A stretch of DNA of 64,000 nucleotides from Pelobates cultripes. Its lineage: Eukaryota; Chordata; Amphibia; Anura; Pelobatidae. The notes beneath the pieces are model-generated. The model made no database searches. It was given only the letters and a program-made list of their open reading frames with translations, and was not told the origin of the DNA. Location: the NCBI GenBank assembly GCA_933207985.1, contig OW240913.1:263739112-263803111 (forward strand), read 5' to 3'. Positions within the stretch are counted from its first letter, which is position 1. Each line of letters begins with the position of its first letter. Shown here piece after piece: positions 50,116-61,075 of the stretch. The position numbers and the translations under genes are program-made.

Positions 50116-50839
50116 CAGGGTTATTCACTAAAGTGAGAATTCAAAGTGAATTTCACATTTAAAGGATCACTATAGGGTCAGGAACACAAACATGTATTCC
50201 TGACCCTACAGGGTTAAAACCACCATCTAGCCCCCCTGGGCCCCTCATGCCTCCGTAAAAATCTTAATGTATTCAAGCCTGAAGCTGTAAATCTGCATGC
50301 TGTTAGACTCAGAAAAACAAGCAGTCTGCTGACATGTGGTAGTCTGATCCAGTCACAGTGCTTCCCCATAGGATTGTCTGAGACTGACAAAGAGGCAGAT
50401 CAGGAGCAGAGTCAGCATGATTCAAACACAGCCCTGGCCAATCAGCATCTCCTTGTAGAGATGAATTGAATCAATGAATCTCTATGAGGAAAGTTCAGTG
50501 TCTGCATGCAGAGGGAGGAGACACTGAATGTTTGGATGCATTTTAGGCAGCCATGACCCAGGAAGGATCTCTAACAGCTATCTGAGGAGTGGCCAGTGAA
50601 GTTATCACTAGGCTGTAATGTAAACACTTCAATTTCTCTGAAAAGACAGTGTTTACATCAAAAAGCCTGAAGGTAATGATTCTACTCACCAGAACAAATT
50701 CAATAAGCTGTAGTTCTGGTGACTATAGTGTCCCTTTAAGTTGAAAGAAGCTGAACTTAGTATTGCTGAATTAGAGGATGTTTCTGATTCATCTATTTTG
50801 AGCTTAAATTTGAAATTCACTTTGCATTCAATAACCCTG
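50116..50839. mobile_element. Palindromic-end MITE interrupted by a T2 MITE
   Basis: The outer element has inverted ends CAGGGTTATTCAC...GAGAATTCAAAGTGAATT and AAATTCACTTTGCATTC...AATAACCCTG. It is split by a TTAA-targeted MITE at 50163-50735. Its own target duplication is unclear. Partial copies occur at 28838, 45485 and 60258. Confidence 0.75.
50163..50735. mobile_element. Complete T2/Kolobok-type MITE, 573 bp
   Basis: TTAA at 50159-50162 and 50736-50739. Left end AGGATCACTATAGG, right end CTATAGTGTCCCT. The left terminus folds as a hairpin (GGGTCAGGAACACA...GTATTCCTGACCC). It serves as the reference copy for the fragments at 1-165, 5086-5385 and 58280-58617. Confidence 0.9.
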
Positions 50840-51207
50840 TTCATTCTACAGGCCTCGACTTTCCTAATTCCATTATGTCTACACACAACACACAGTATCT
50901 TTTTAACTACTGCATTTGTCATGTGCACTCAGTTATCTGCACCTTATACGCACTTGTCTTTTGGATAGGACTCTTAATACCCCTGCTATTGGATTTTTTC
51001 TGCCTATCAAACAGTTTCTGAATGTCATGACTAAATAGAGAATTGTCTTGAGCTGATAATTGATTTGCCAAATTTAGCCCAAATTAGTCAGGTTTTAAAA
51101 GAAATGTATCTATTCGTTATCTCTGCAAAAATGGTTTGATTTTCAGTGTACTATTAAACTATTCTAGTGTGGAGTGTGAGTGCTCACTGAACGGACTGTG
51201 TCTCCAG
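50840..51207. other. Intergenic upstream of KRAB relic
   Basis: Nothing recognised apart from a splice-acceptor-like TGTGTCTCCAG at its end. Confidence 0.45.
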
Positions 51208-51334
51208 GCAGGAACAATTTGAGTTTCAGGAAGTGGCCGTTTACTTCTCAGAGGACGAGCGGGACTGTTTAAATCAAGAATACAAGAAGCTGTACAGGCA
51301 TCTAATGAGAATTACCAGACACTCATCTCTCTAG
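51208..51334 (+). pseudogene. KRAB A-box exon relic
   Basis: Translation gives FEFQEVAVYFSEDERDCL followed by KKLYRHLM, the start of a KRAB A-box (a repressor domain of C2H2 zinc-finger proteins that recruits KAP1/TRIM28 in mammals). The expected ENYQTLISLG ending is present but in another frame: one base appears to be missing in the ATG(G)AGAAT context, which would otherwise lead to a TAG. The usual EEW tryptophan is Arg here. The segment is bounded by a consensus acceptor (CTCCAG, 51202-51207) and a donor-like GT at 51335. Its 127-bp length equals the usual size of a KRAB-A exon. No neighbouring zinc-finger array is seen. I regard it as a dead or orphan exon. Confidence 0.7.
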
Positions 51335-51339
51335 GTGGG

Positions 51340-51830
51340 ATACTAAGCTGCATTAAATGAAACAGGCTTCGATTGCAAAACGTACAGATTATTTTGCAAC
51401 AGTTACAAATTCCTGAAATCATTTGGACATATCCTTTCATAAACTGATATTGGAACTCTCAAGTTAACTATAATATTATTGCATTTTGTGTTGTTTCCTA
51501 CATTTGGATAATAAGGGAATATCTACTAAGCGCTGATACTAATTTTATTTTATTTCTTGTCCATATTTTCTAAAACTTGGGAATGTTTTTATTGTATCTG
51601 GCAGCTTTAACCTACTTTGTTGTAAAGTGCTTTAGTGCACTTTTTTACTTGCTGTTTTATTTGACCTTATTTTATTTTCTTTGCGCTCTCTTATCTTTTA
51701 ATTTACTAATAAACTAAACCTGTAGAAATGACACATCTAAGCTGCTCTGCATCTGAAATAGTTCTGCATTAAAAAGAGAACATCATTATTACAGCACCAT
51801 TAACATTATGTGGGAATAAGGAGAAAATTA
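51340..51830. other. Intergenic, nothing recognisable
   Basis: AT-rich DNA between the KRAB relic and the candidate Penelope-type repeat. Confidence 0.5.
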
Positions 51831-51834
51831 GGGT

Positions 51835-52620
51835 TAGTATAACAAAACAAAGGATCAGCGCTAACAAAACAACAAAAGATAATGTTGCAAAAGCAGCACA
51901 CCTAAAGGAATAGGGTTCCCCCACAAACCCTAATTAGTTATGGAAACAGAAAAGAAACTATAAGGAAGGTAACGCCAATAATAAAATTGTATACATAAAA
52001 TATAAAAGTGTATTATAAAATAAAAGTCCACAGTAAAAAGTCCAACCAAATCGAAAAAAAATATACCACTTATAGGGGAACAGCCCAAATCTTGATAGGG
52101 GTAGATGTCTTATATGGGGTTCTAGGTCCTGTATGGCATAGAGTCCAAGTAAGCATATGAAGAAAAAAACTAAAGAAAGGATCCAATGGTACAGTATGTT
52201 CCAGAGATTAAGACTGTGCAAATAAAATAAATAAAATAAATAAAAGGAGTATGGTACAAATATTGTATAAAAATAGCCAATAATCCTTTATTAATAAAAC
52301 AAATTAAAAAAATCTTCTACAACGCGTTTCACCTCTCAAATGGTTTATCAAGTAGAGATAGGTCAATTACGGCCATCTTCTTGCGGGTCCTCTCCAGCTC
52401 TTGTCGCTACAGCTCCAGGAGCCGTCACTGCTGTACTCTCTCACATACGTGAGAGTACAGCAATAAGGGCTATAAATGATCCCACAAGACCACTGTATTC
52501 TCAAAAGACAGAGTCAATTCCTTGTAGCCGCTACTGATGACGGCTGAAGGGTTTGACACTTCTAGATGGCGGTAGCTCCACCCAGTGTCTAGAAGTGTCA
52601 GGCAGAGAAAATATACACCG
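51835..52620 (-). mobile_element. Candidate Penelope-like element UTR fragment
   Basis: On the minus strand, 52360-52320 reads CTTGATAAACC...GGTGAAACGCG. This resembles the GAAACGCGT-containing segment that recurs in amphibian Penelope-type repeats and in their hammerhead-ribozyme region. Nearby are two strong stem-loops: TGTACTCTCTCAC...GTGAGAGTACA (52432-52459) and GACACTTCTAGA...TCTAGAAGTGTC (52556-52600). No reverse transcriptase or GIY-YIG sequence is seen. Family assignment is tentative. Confidence 0.35.
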
Positions 52621-52624
52621 AAAA

Positions 52625-52735
52625 TGCACTTCAGACTAGGTTTTTTGCCTTCTTTTGGATCAACAGCAAAAACATATGTGAGGAAGGCTGAAGTTGATGG
52701 ACGCAATTCTCTTTTCAGTTATATAATGTAAAGTA
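52625..52735 (+). mobile_element. CR1/L2-type LINE 3' tail
   Basis: Closely matches the 3' UTR at 14725-14825: CTTCAGACTAGGTTTTTTG, CAACAGCAAAAACATATGTG, GAGGAAGGCTGAA. Only about 110 bp are present. Confidence 0.8.
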
Positions 52736-52739
52736 ATCC

Positions 52740-53402
52740 CTACTTTGTCGCTGTATATCTCAAAACTAGTTAGGATTTTCAGCTAAATTCCAACACAGTC
52801 AGATTAAATATTTCATGAAGATCCTATCTTAATGATATACTAGTTTTCCAAAGAGGGGGGACGGGGGAAGGAGGTTGACAGTGCCGCTATAAACCTAAGC
52901 CCCCTAACCTTAAATCCCACTGTAGTCATTCAGGATTAATGCATAGAGCATATTGCTGATCTCTGCATCAATATAAATGAAACTGCAATTACTTGGGATT
53001 CTTACTAATATAACATTATAGAAAGCATACATTGATGTTTGTTGTTATCAATTCCACATTTTCATGTCAACATTTTAAAATAAATATTTTTCTCCAAATC
53101 ATCTATTTAGCCTAAATGTAGCTATTCATTTGTCACCTCACTAATTGGTGAATGATCAGTTTGGTGAATTATCCCATCTAATCTCTCCATTCTAACAATT
53201 CCAATTTGACTCTAAATATTATTCTAACCTTTATTCAACATATCCAATGCTGTAGAATTTCTTAGTTCCTAAATATTGCAATGACACACATTAATTTGCA
53301 CACACTATCCAGTGATGCATCGCCTTGTGCATGCAGTTAGCATGTAATAAAAAATTAAATAAGAACATTTAATTTGAAGTCTCAAAGATTCCATTCTTAA
53401 AA

Positions 53403-53433
<31 letters not shown>

Positions 53434-53519
53434 AAACTGTACTGAAATGTGTATTTAGTTTTAGCAAAATATTCTCCACCTCACTGCTGGATTGTAGAAA
53501 AGGCATTTTACTTCTGTGT
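52740..53519. other. Intergenic; ATAA microsatellite
   Basis: An (ATAA)n microsatellite at 53398-53434 and G-rich DNA at 52855-52875. Otherwise nothing recognised. Confidence 0.6.
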
Positions 53520-53639
53520 ATCTAAAGGCAGGGGATCATGCAATGTGCTCGCTGAAGTTTCCTCACTTCGGGTAAGGTACAATATGACACTCTGAGAGTG
53601 GCTTACATGGGAAAAGGCACCTCCTCCCTCCAAGTCTGC

Positions 53640-53934
53640 TAGCAGCCAGTGACAATGGCTTGCTTGGAGAGCTGCCTGTGTGCTATTGCTATCTGAGTGA
53701 CGTGCCTGCGCTTCTCTGCGGGAGTGTACCCTGCACCTGGCTTCTGTCTCCCAGGGATGTGCACAGAGCGAATACTGAGCCCTGGCTCCTGTGTGTGTGT
53801 CACAGTTCAGCATTTCCACTCAGTCCTTCCTCATGTACACTGAGATCAGCATCTTCATAGGATACAGCAGCTACTGCGGTAACAGCACCAGGCATATGCT
53901 GTAGCTCCACTCTGTGCCACTTAAAGGACTGCTG
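53640..53934 (+). other. Candidate 5' UTR exon of a host gene
   Basis: This interval is GC-richer than its surroundings, free of recognised repeats, and ends in a strong splice donor (ACTGCTG|GTAAGT, junction 53934/53935). No long frame crosses it (the 66-codon ORF at 53660-53860 is not recognisable), so it would be non-coding leader. The start is arbitrary because no TATA box or initiator is clear. Alternatively it is an unrecognised repeat with a chance donor. Confidence 0.3.
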
Positions 53935-54259
53935 GTAAGTGATATCCTACCTAGAGGGTGCATGCAGTTACTCTGTGCTGAGTCCTTTTGTGATCTGTCA
54001 CAATTTTGGCAGAACAATAATGATGATTTAAAAGAATATATATATATAAAAAAAATAGAACGTAGAGAATCCAGAGAACACAGAACCCTGCACGTAGAGG
54101 GTAATATTATATTTAATGCTGGCTGCTATTTTTACGTTTATGGACATTGACCGGAGTTGCCGAATCGTTACAATGTTGCAAGTGTCTCTGCCAGTTGGGT
54201 ATCTTGTGCCCATTTAAAAGGGGATTTTGTTTTCTTTATACTTTTGGAGAGACAGCCCA

Positions 54260-54300
54260 GGTGCTGTAACTGCTAGTGAAATGGCAGAATCATTGCAGAA
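54260..54300 (+). CDS. Candidate first coding exon (7 codons)
   Basis: A pyrimidine-rich tract (TTTTGTTTTCTTTATAC, about 54226-54242) precedes an acceptor-like CAGCCCAG. A short exon follows with a stop and then ATGGCAGAATCATTGCAGAAG (MAESLQK), ending at a donor GTAAAGTGA at 54301. The preceding candidate leader exon ends 325 bp upstream on the same strand. No downstream exon is recognised in the window, so this rests on splice-site logic alone. Confidence 0.22.
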
Positions 54301-54548
54301 GGTAAAGTGAGCGTTTACCAAGGTGACAGATTTCTCAGCACTTGGATAAACTCCTCATCCTGCTGCCTTGTGTGGTTCTTTATTTTATTCATTACTAGAT
54401 CATTTTAAATACAATCATAGTTATAGAGGCATATCTTGTTCATGGGATTGTTAAAGCAGTGATCTTACAGGATGCACCTTGCAAATGTTTGAAATATAAT
54501 AACCTTAAATGTACATATGTGAAATAATTGCCCTACCTATATATATGT

Positions 54549-54589
<41 letters not shown>

Positions 54590-54767
54590 CCTGCAGGTAT
54601 ACAATAATGTCTGAATGTATGTGTATATATATATATAAACTATAATTCAATCAAATGGATATTTTATTTCTGACTATCACTGACCATGGGTGAATGCATA
54701 CATAAAACATATATATATATATATACCTGCTCGTATATGTTTGTGCATAGACAGACACAAAATAGAA

Positions 54768-54830
<63 letters not shown>

Positions 54831-55605
54831 TTAGCCATCCTTGGTTTCATTTATATATACATTTATATTTTTAATATTTTTATATACATTTAAAATATTT
54901 ATTTATTTTTTTAACATTTTTTGGGGGTGTTATTGTAGTAGTTCAGGCTGTTATTACTGTTATTACATCCTTAGCTTGATCTTTTTAATACTTGGAAAGA
55001 TATCTGGGAGAGTTTATTTGTTGATGCCTCTGGCAACAAAATGGTTAATGCCTGCTATCTCTTTGCAGTAGTTATGCTAAAATGAGTGCTCATTTTGTGT
55101 TCCACATTGTTTACCAGAGAAATTAAATTTATACTACAGAGCATGAGCAGGATTTATGCTACGCTAAGACAAATAAACTTTGCAGGCCAGTGCATTTAGA
55201 TGTAACCAGCGAATGACAATATTTATGGGTACACGATTCCCAATAACTGATGTACACTCTTTATCCGTACATTAATATTTAAAAAGACATCAATCAGAAG
55301 AAAATGAGCATGCCGGGAAATATTGAAAGCGGTCATCATATTGGGGCACAATTGTTCTAAAATTGGGATAGTTTTGCTAAACATAGAGAGATTTTGTCTG
55401 ATGTTATTACAGCCACAATAAACAGTTTGTACAGAAATATGGTAAATGCATATTGCTATATTGCCTAGAGGGAGTGCAACTGGGACCACACGATTTATAG
55501 TTTTTTGCTGGACTGTTTAGGAATCCATATAATGCTGACTGATTCAGCTATAATTACCTGATATTAATTATAGACACATATTTTCAGTCATTGGGTATTT
55601 TAGAT
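54301..55605. repeat. Microsatellite cluster in intergenic or intronic DNA
   Basis: (TG)n at 54545-54587, (AT)n near 54706-54725, and a (TG)(TA)n compound at 54769-54828. The Ile/Tyr-rich ORFs here are TA-repeat artefacts. No exon recognised. Confidence 0.85.
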
Positions 55606-55609
55606 TTAA

Positions 55610-56030
55610 AGGGACAGTTCACAGCCATATAGCATTCCGCTTATTGTAGAAGTTATCATACAAGCTTTGGGTGCAGTGACTCCAGATTTTATCAAACAGG
55701 GAGGTTGTCTGCCACCGAAAGCCCACTTTCAGTCATGATAATGATACATTTTTACCTCATTGTTTTCTGGCTAAAGTATTTGTACAGGTTAGACTGTCAC
55801 AGAAGTTAACTATATGATAAAGGCAATTTAGCATGGTCAACTACCATTAACCCATATAACACTTTTGGATGGGTAATGAGGAGAGTGGGTGGGCTTTGGG
55901 TGCTGGTGAAACTACTTTTTCTTTTGTTAACTACTTTAAATAAGCTTGACTAAAAAAAAGAGCAAATGGTCCCACTGCCTTTTAGTACCATAACTCATAC
56001 AATAAGCTGAAGTGGTTATGGTGATAGTTT
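55610..56030. mobile_element. T2-type MITE, about 420 bp
   Basis: TTAA at 55606-55609 then AGGGACAGTTCACAG. The right side has CAATAAGCTGAAGTGGTTATGG, complementary in pattern to the left CGCTTATTGTAGAAGTTATC. The exact right terminus is decayed (no clean TTAA). Confidence 0.55.
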
Positions 56031-57800
56031 CTTTTTTATTTTATTGAGAATTACATTTTTGTTGACGGAATATTAAATGGAGATCTTTTGTAATATTTGC
56101 AACATGCAGCCCCAAGTGGGGCTTGAGAATGCGTTATATTTTTGTATTTAATATGCGTTCAGTTTTTATTTTTCACTTAAATGTGTGCACCATATGAGCA
56201 GCACTGCAAGCATGTAGAAATAAGAAGTGACAGAGCTCTGTCATAAACCTGTTAACACTAAATGTAGTAGTAAATCTGAAAAAAGAGACACAGTTTAGAT
56301 ATATACAGAAGGCATACATACTCATAAAAAAAAAAAAAATACGTAGAGAGAGAGACTGAGCCATAGAGACATCTTGATTCTTCCTTAAGATGGATTGGTA
56401 ACAGATAACAACCCGAACCTACTAAATCCTTAACTTATCTTGTTTAAATGTCTCCTGTTGAATTGAAAGGTTTACTTCCCACAGGTGTAATATTGGAGTG
56501 ACACATCCCACACATCTGGAGTGTCTGCTTAGATAGGTCAACTGTAACTGTTGCTGGGGGAGGCTTTGAGGGGTTGAAGCCCCTGATTTAGGGCTATTTA
56601 CCCCATATCTCCGGAGTTGTTGGAAGGGGAAAGAGGATATGTTTTTTTTAATTATTATTATTATTATTATTATGATGATGATGATTATTATTATTTTGTT
56701 GAATAAAACATCAGGCAGCTGCTTTTCAAAGCTAATTATAATAAGAAATATAAATCTCTACCATGCTACGTAAGGGGAGTGGGTGATGCCCCCAAGTGGC
56801 TGTGGAGCGAGGTGCTGGGGGACATAACTTTGCTGCCTGCCCCTTTGATTACTAGCTGCATGTTAACTAGTATGGCGGGATCACATTCAATACCTAGCTA
56901 TGCTTTAATTGAGATGCTAGTGTGCATCAGAAGCACACTATTAATGGGTAGCGAGGAGGGGACATAGCATAGAAAGGTGGGGATATTTTATAACATACCC
57001 CACCTGTCTGTCGATGTAGGGGTTAATGAGGTTTCTTTTGGGCTGAAGTCCTCAATGCTTCTGTACCTAGCAACACCCATGAGGTCAGTCATCTACCTTT
57101 TTAATGCCAGATATGAGTTGCTTGCCATTGTGGGATTGAATTAGTTAAACTGCCCTCAGCACTGCTGTTCATAAACAACAGACAATCTCTATAAGAGAGG
57201 GATTTTATTGATTGGCATAAATGCACCACTACTCCAAATATTTCCAGAGCCTACAACCTAGCTTGCTTTGGAGATTTAAAAGTCAATAATACATTCATCC
57301 CAGCACTAGATAATAGAACCAAATGCTTGCCGTTTACCTTCTTAAAGAATGAGTGATCTATATGGAATGCATTTATATGTGATTGATCACTGTTTGATAT
57401 GAGTGCAGAGCTACCATTAAGGGTGGTTGCAACTCATCATGCCATGCTGTAGCTCATTCTTTAGTTCAGCCTGCCCCAGAAATCAGGCAGTGCATCTAGA
57501 GTTGCAATGATGTCAGCTATTGGATAGCATTGCTAATATACACAGAGCTGACATTTTTTCACATTCACAAAGAAGGCCAACAGGGGCTAACCTTTCACAT
57601 CTGGGTAGACCACGTCGGTGAAATAAATAATATAATAATATGTATATCCTAGAGATTGTAGGGCGCAGAAATGTTTGTATATCCTTTAAAATTAATACAT
57701 TCAATTAATCGTGTCTCTCTGCCTCTAGGCGTTTATTAGACAGTTGTGAGTTGGATAGTATATATATATATTTTAAAATGTACGATGTCTCATAACCTAG
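56031..57800. other. Intergenic; (TTA)/(ATG) microsatellite
   Basis: A compound ATT/ATG microsatellite at 56651-56695. Moderately GC-rich DNA with no recognised gene; short ORFs lack domains. Confidence 0.5.
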
Positions 57801-57947
57801 CTTAACACAAACTCCTAATGGAAACTCCTATGCAGAAACTTCCGTCTCTTATTTAGCTGTAGTGGAGGTAAAAAGTGGCACCTGATGTCATTAGGTAAGA
57901 AGTCAGACTACACTGTATTGGTTGGTTATGATGCTTGGAGTGTTTCT
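57801..57947. mobile_element. MITE right end
   Basis: GGTTGGTTATGATGCTTGGAG then TGTTTCT before TTAA (57948-57951) resembles the right terminus of a T2-type MITE. The left part is undefined. Confidence 0.35.
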
Positions 57948-58279
57948 TTAATAAAACAGAAAAACATCAATTGAAAAAGAGAACAAAAATGGTTAAGCAT
58001 TCAAAAGTAGGTTGGTCGATTAGATTAGGCAAGAAAACCCACCCTCCCTTCCCTGGACAATTCACAATATAGTTTGAAATGGTGATGGGTGGAGTTACTC
58101 AAATGTTCCAGGTGACTTGAATATGGAGGGCATAAACCAACAAAGGAAAAAACGGTGGTGTAGTAGAGAAACAAATAGTGGTAATATGCACTAATGTGTT
58201 TCACTATAAAAAAAAAATTGTTTTCAAAGTGTCTGTATATGTATCGTTCTCCTTAATTGAAAAATAAATCACACTGACA

Positions 58280-58617
58280 TTCAGGGTCCCTACCGTCTAC
58301 ATGGAAATGCTGAACTTTCCTCACAGAGTTTCAATGTATCTATATGAGGAGATGCTGATTGTCCAGGGCTGTGTTTGGCTTGTGCTGGCTCTGCCCCTGA
58401 TCTGCCTACTTGACAAGCTCAGCCAATCCAAAGCTTTCCTATGGGAAAGTATTGTGATTGGCTGAGATCACCACTTCTGATGATGTAAGCCAAGAAGGCA
58501 GATCAGAGACAGAGCCAGCACCAGAAGACTGGAATATTTAGTGGGGCAAGGGAGGCCAGGGGGGCTAGATGGTGTTTTTTTAACACTATATGGTCAGGAA
58601 TACATATTTGTGTTCCT
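58280..58617 (-). mobile_element. T2-type MITE, truncated, inverted relative to 50163
   Basis: Interior CCAATCC..., AGAGTTTCAATGTATCTATATGAGGAGATGCTGATTG and the GGGCTAGATGGTGTTTT...ACACTATATGGTCAGGAATAC end match the reverse complement of 50163-50735. It ends before TTAA at 58618-58621 with a shortened terminus. Confidence 0.7.
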
Positions 58618-58621
58618 TTAA

Positions 58622-60399
58622 CATAATTGTATTTGGTTTAGTATCCTTGAAGAGTAATCTGCATACAATATTGCTGTATTGTTCTGTCTCAAATAAACGT
58701 GATGCTTAGTTTTTCTTCTAAAAACCCGATAGGAAATGAGGTGGAAACTGATATAAGTATACATAGTTGAACTAATGAAGCATCGTTGCAAAAAATGACT
58801 CCTAATCCACCTTGTACATAATTTTCAACTTCAGTAGGGATATATTTTTATTTTTACATGTTAAGTAAATGTTTAACTCTATTATGTAGTGCATAATAAC
58901 AGCCTGTAGATTACAAATAGACTATGATTAAGTGTTTTATAATAATAATAACCTTTTCATTTACTGACATTTTAAAGTGTAGAGTGGAACAAAACATATA
59001 GTTATAAAACTAAAATTATATTAGACTACCATGAAAGAACATGAAATAGTTAGAAAAGTGTAAGCCATTATGATGGCTTACCATATTTTTAATATTTTAT
59101 GAAAGTAGCACATGTCAAGGACTGAATATTGTACGGTCTCCGTAATGCTCCCTGTACTCTTTAATAAATTATGGTTTAGAAAATGACCTTAACATTTTTT
59201 AGTATAAGCATAATTTGTCAATGTGCAGCTTATGTAATGTTAGAAATTGCATCACTCGTGCATAAATACTAGTTTCATGCCTTTTATTGTTTCACTACAA
59301 AGATTTTATTTACATTCTTGAAATACATAGTGGTATAGGATGTAATGAATGGAATGGTGCTATAGTGAGCATGTGGTTTTTACATTTATCCTGAACTGAA
59401 ATAGTTAATGGTTTCCCATTTTGATGCACAGTAAGTGAGCCATTGATTTTTTCTTCTTTTTAAAAAAGATTTTCCTTCAGCCTGGCTGGACTAAGACTAG
59501 CATCACTAATTATGAAATAAACATGTTTTAAAATGGATTTTTAAGCATCATAACCACCACAGCTTATTTCAGTAGTTATGGTATAAAAAGAATGTGGGAG
59601 CTGTTTTCCCAGTTTGTGTCAAATTTCTCCTTACAGCTACTTGCAGGCCCCTCTGTTGTGGCACAGTTATTTTCAAAGTGATCATCTACATTAGCCCATC
59701 CAACTTGGGACAGCAGTCATACTAGCAGCCTAGAATAATCAGGGTGTAGAGACCTCTCGATCATTCTTGCCCTCTTGTCGATAACCTGCTTCCATCGCAA
59801 TATATCTCTCTTACCTTTATTGGAGCCACCCACCAGTTCAGTACAGCGTACTGGTTCTCTGTGGTGTCTACTCAATCCCTGGCCCACCAACTCCAATACT
59901 AAATAACCTGAACTTACTGGCGGAGGAACAAGAAGCAGGTTTCGCCATTATGGGAATTGAAACCCCTATACTCTCTGTCACCTCCTCTTTTATGGCACAT
60001 TCCAGCCTCTGACTTCCCTGACATATGATCAGTTCCCTGTACCCCTTAATTGCTTCTACTATTCTCACCTATCGCACTTCTTATGAAATCTCATGGGATG
60101 AGACTTAACCTCCTTTGAAAACTACTGTGTCGAAGACACTCATTTATTGTGTGCAATTTTTGTCCTGTACCAACTACTCCTTTTTGGTGAGCAACCCTCT
60201 ACTCTCAGATTTGAGGGCCTAAGGGATTGGATACTCAGGACTTTCAACCACTCTGGCTTTGAACTCACTTTGAATTCTCACTCTAGTTAATAACCCTGAC
60301 ATTATTGAGTAAGGTCTCACTTTCATCAGTCTCTGCAAAGAAGTTTGTTCACATGGGTGAAGCTACAGCATTGGCTTTCTTGAAATTCATAAACTCTAT
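58622..60399. other. Intergenic, mostly AT-rich
   Basis: A remnant T2 hairpin lies at about 59548-59582. GC-richer DNA at 59640-60060 includes an unassigned 66-codon minus ORF (59868-60068). A palindromic-MITE right end lies at 60258-60298. No gene recognised. Confidence 0.45.
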
Positions 60400-61075
60400 T
60401 AAATCTATAACTTTGGGCCTTAGACTGAGAAGATAGCTGCCGTTGTTAACTCCTTCTACTTTCAGTCCGAGATAAAAGACTAAGTTTTACTTTTACTTCT
60501 TTGTCCAATTTTGCAACAATCTCTGTAACAATCTCTGTACAGTCCTTTCGCCTTTTGCTGCACAAGATCATGTCGTCTACATAAACTAGTAGATAAGTCA
60601 GTTTTCCATTTCTTTGTCTGGTGAATAGACATGTGTCCGACTTTACTCTGAATGAAGTTTTGTTCTATAAGAATGTCACATACTTTTTCATTCCACGTTC
60701 TTGCATCTTCTTTTGGTCCATATATTCCTTTCTATAGCAGGCATACTTGACCTTTATTTGTGTAAAGTCCTTCAGACTCCATCGTGTAAAGCTTTTAATG
60801 TATTTTACCATTCGTGAACGCTGGTTTTACATCTAGCTGCTCTACATGTAACTGTTTCAATAGTTAGGGCTATTCGGACTGTATTAAACTTGATGACAGG
60901 TGCAAAGATCTTATCATAGTCTTCTCCATACTTCTACATAAATCCTTTTGCTACTAGTCTATCTTTGTAGCAGATTACATTTCCATATGCATCCGGTTTT
61001 TGCTTGTTTACAGCAAAACACTTATAGCCTATCGCTTTTTTCGGGTAATTTGGTGAGAAACCATGATCTGTTTTG
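60400..61075 (-). mobile_element. Ty1/copia retrotransposon reverse transcriptase remnant
   Basis: On the minus strand, 60599-60564 encodes TYLLVYVDDMIL, the copia catalytic motif with the two Asp. Upstream (60900-61070) are YKDRLVAKGF, YGEDYDKIFAPVIKF and NTVRIAL, the standard N-terminal blocks of copia reverse transcriptase. A WNEKVCDILIEQNFIQSKV block lies between. Stops and frameshifts separate these pieces. No LTR, integrase or gag is seen. It is an old copy of the polymerase core only. Confidence 0.82.

Noticed and set aside
54686..54893. Ile/Tyr-rich ORFs
   Set aside because: TA/TG microsatellite translation.
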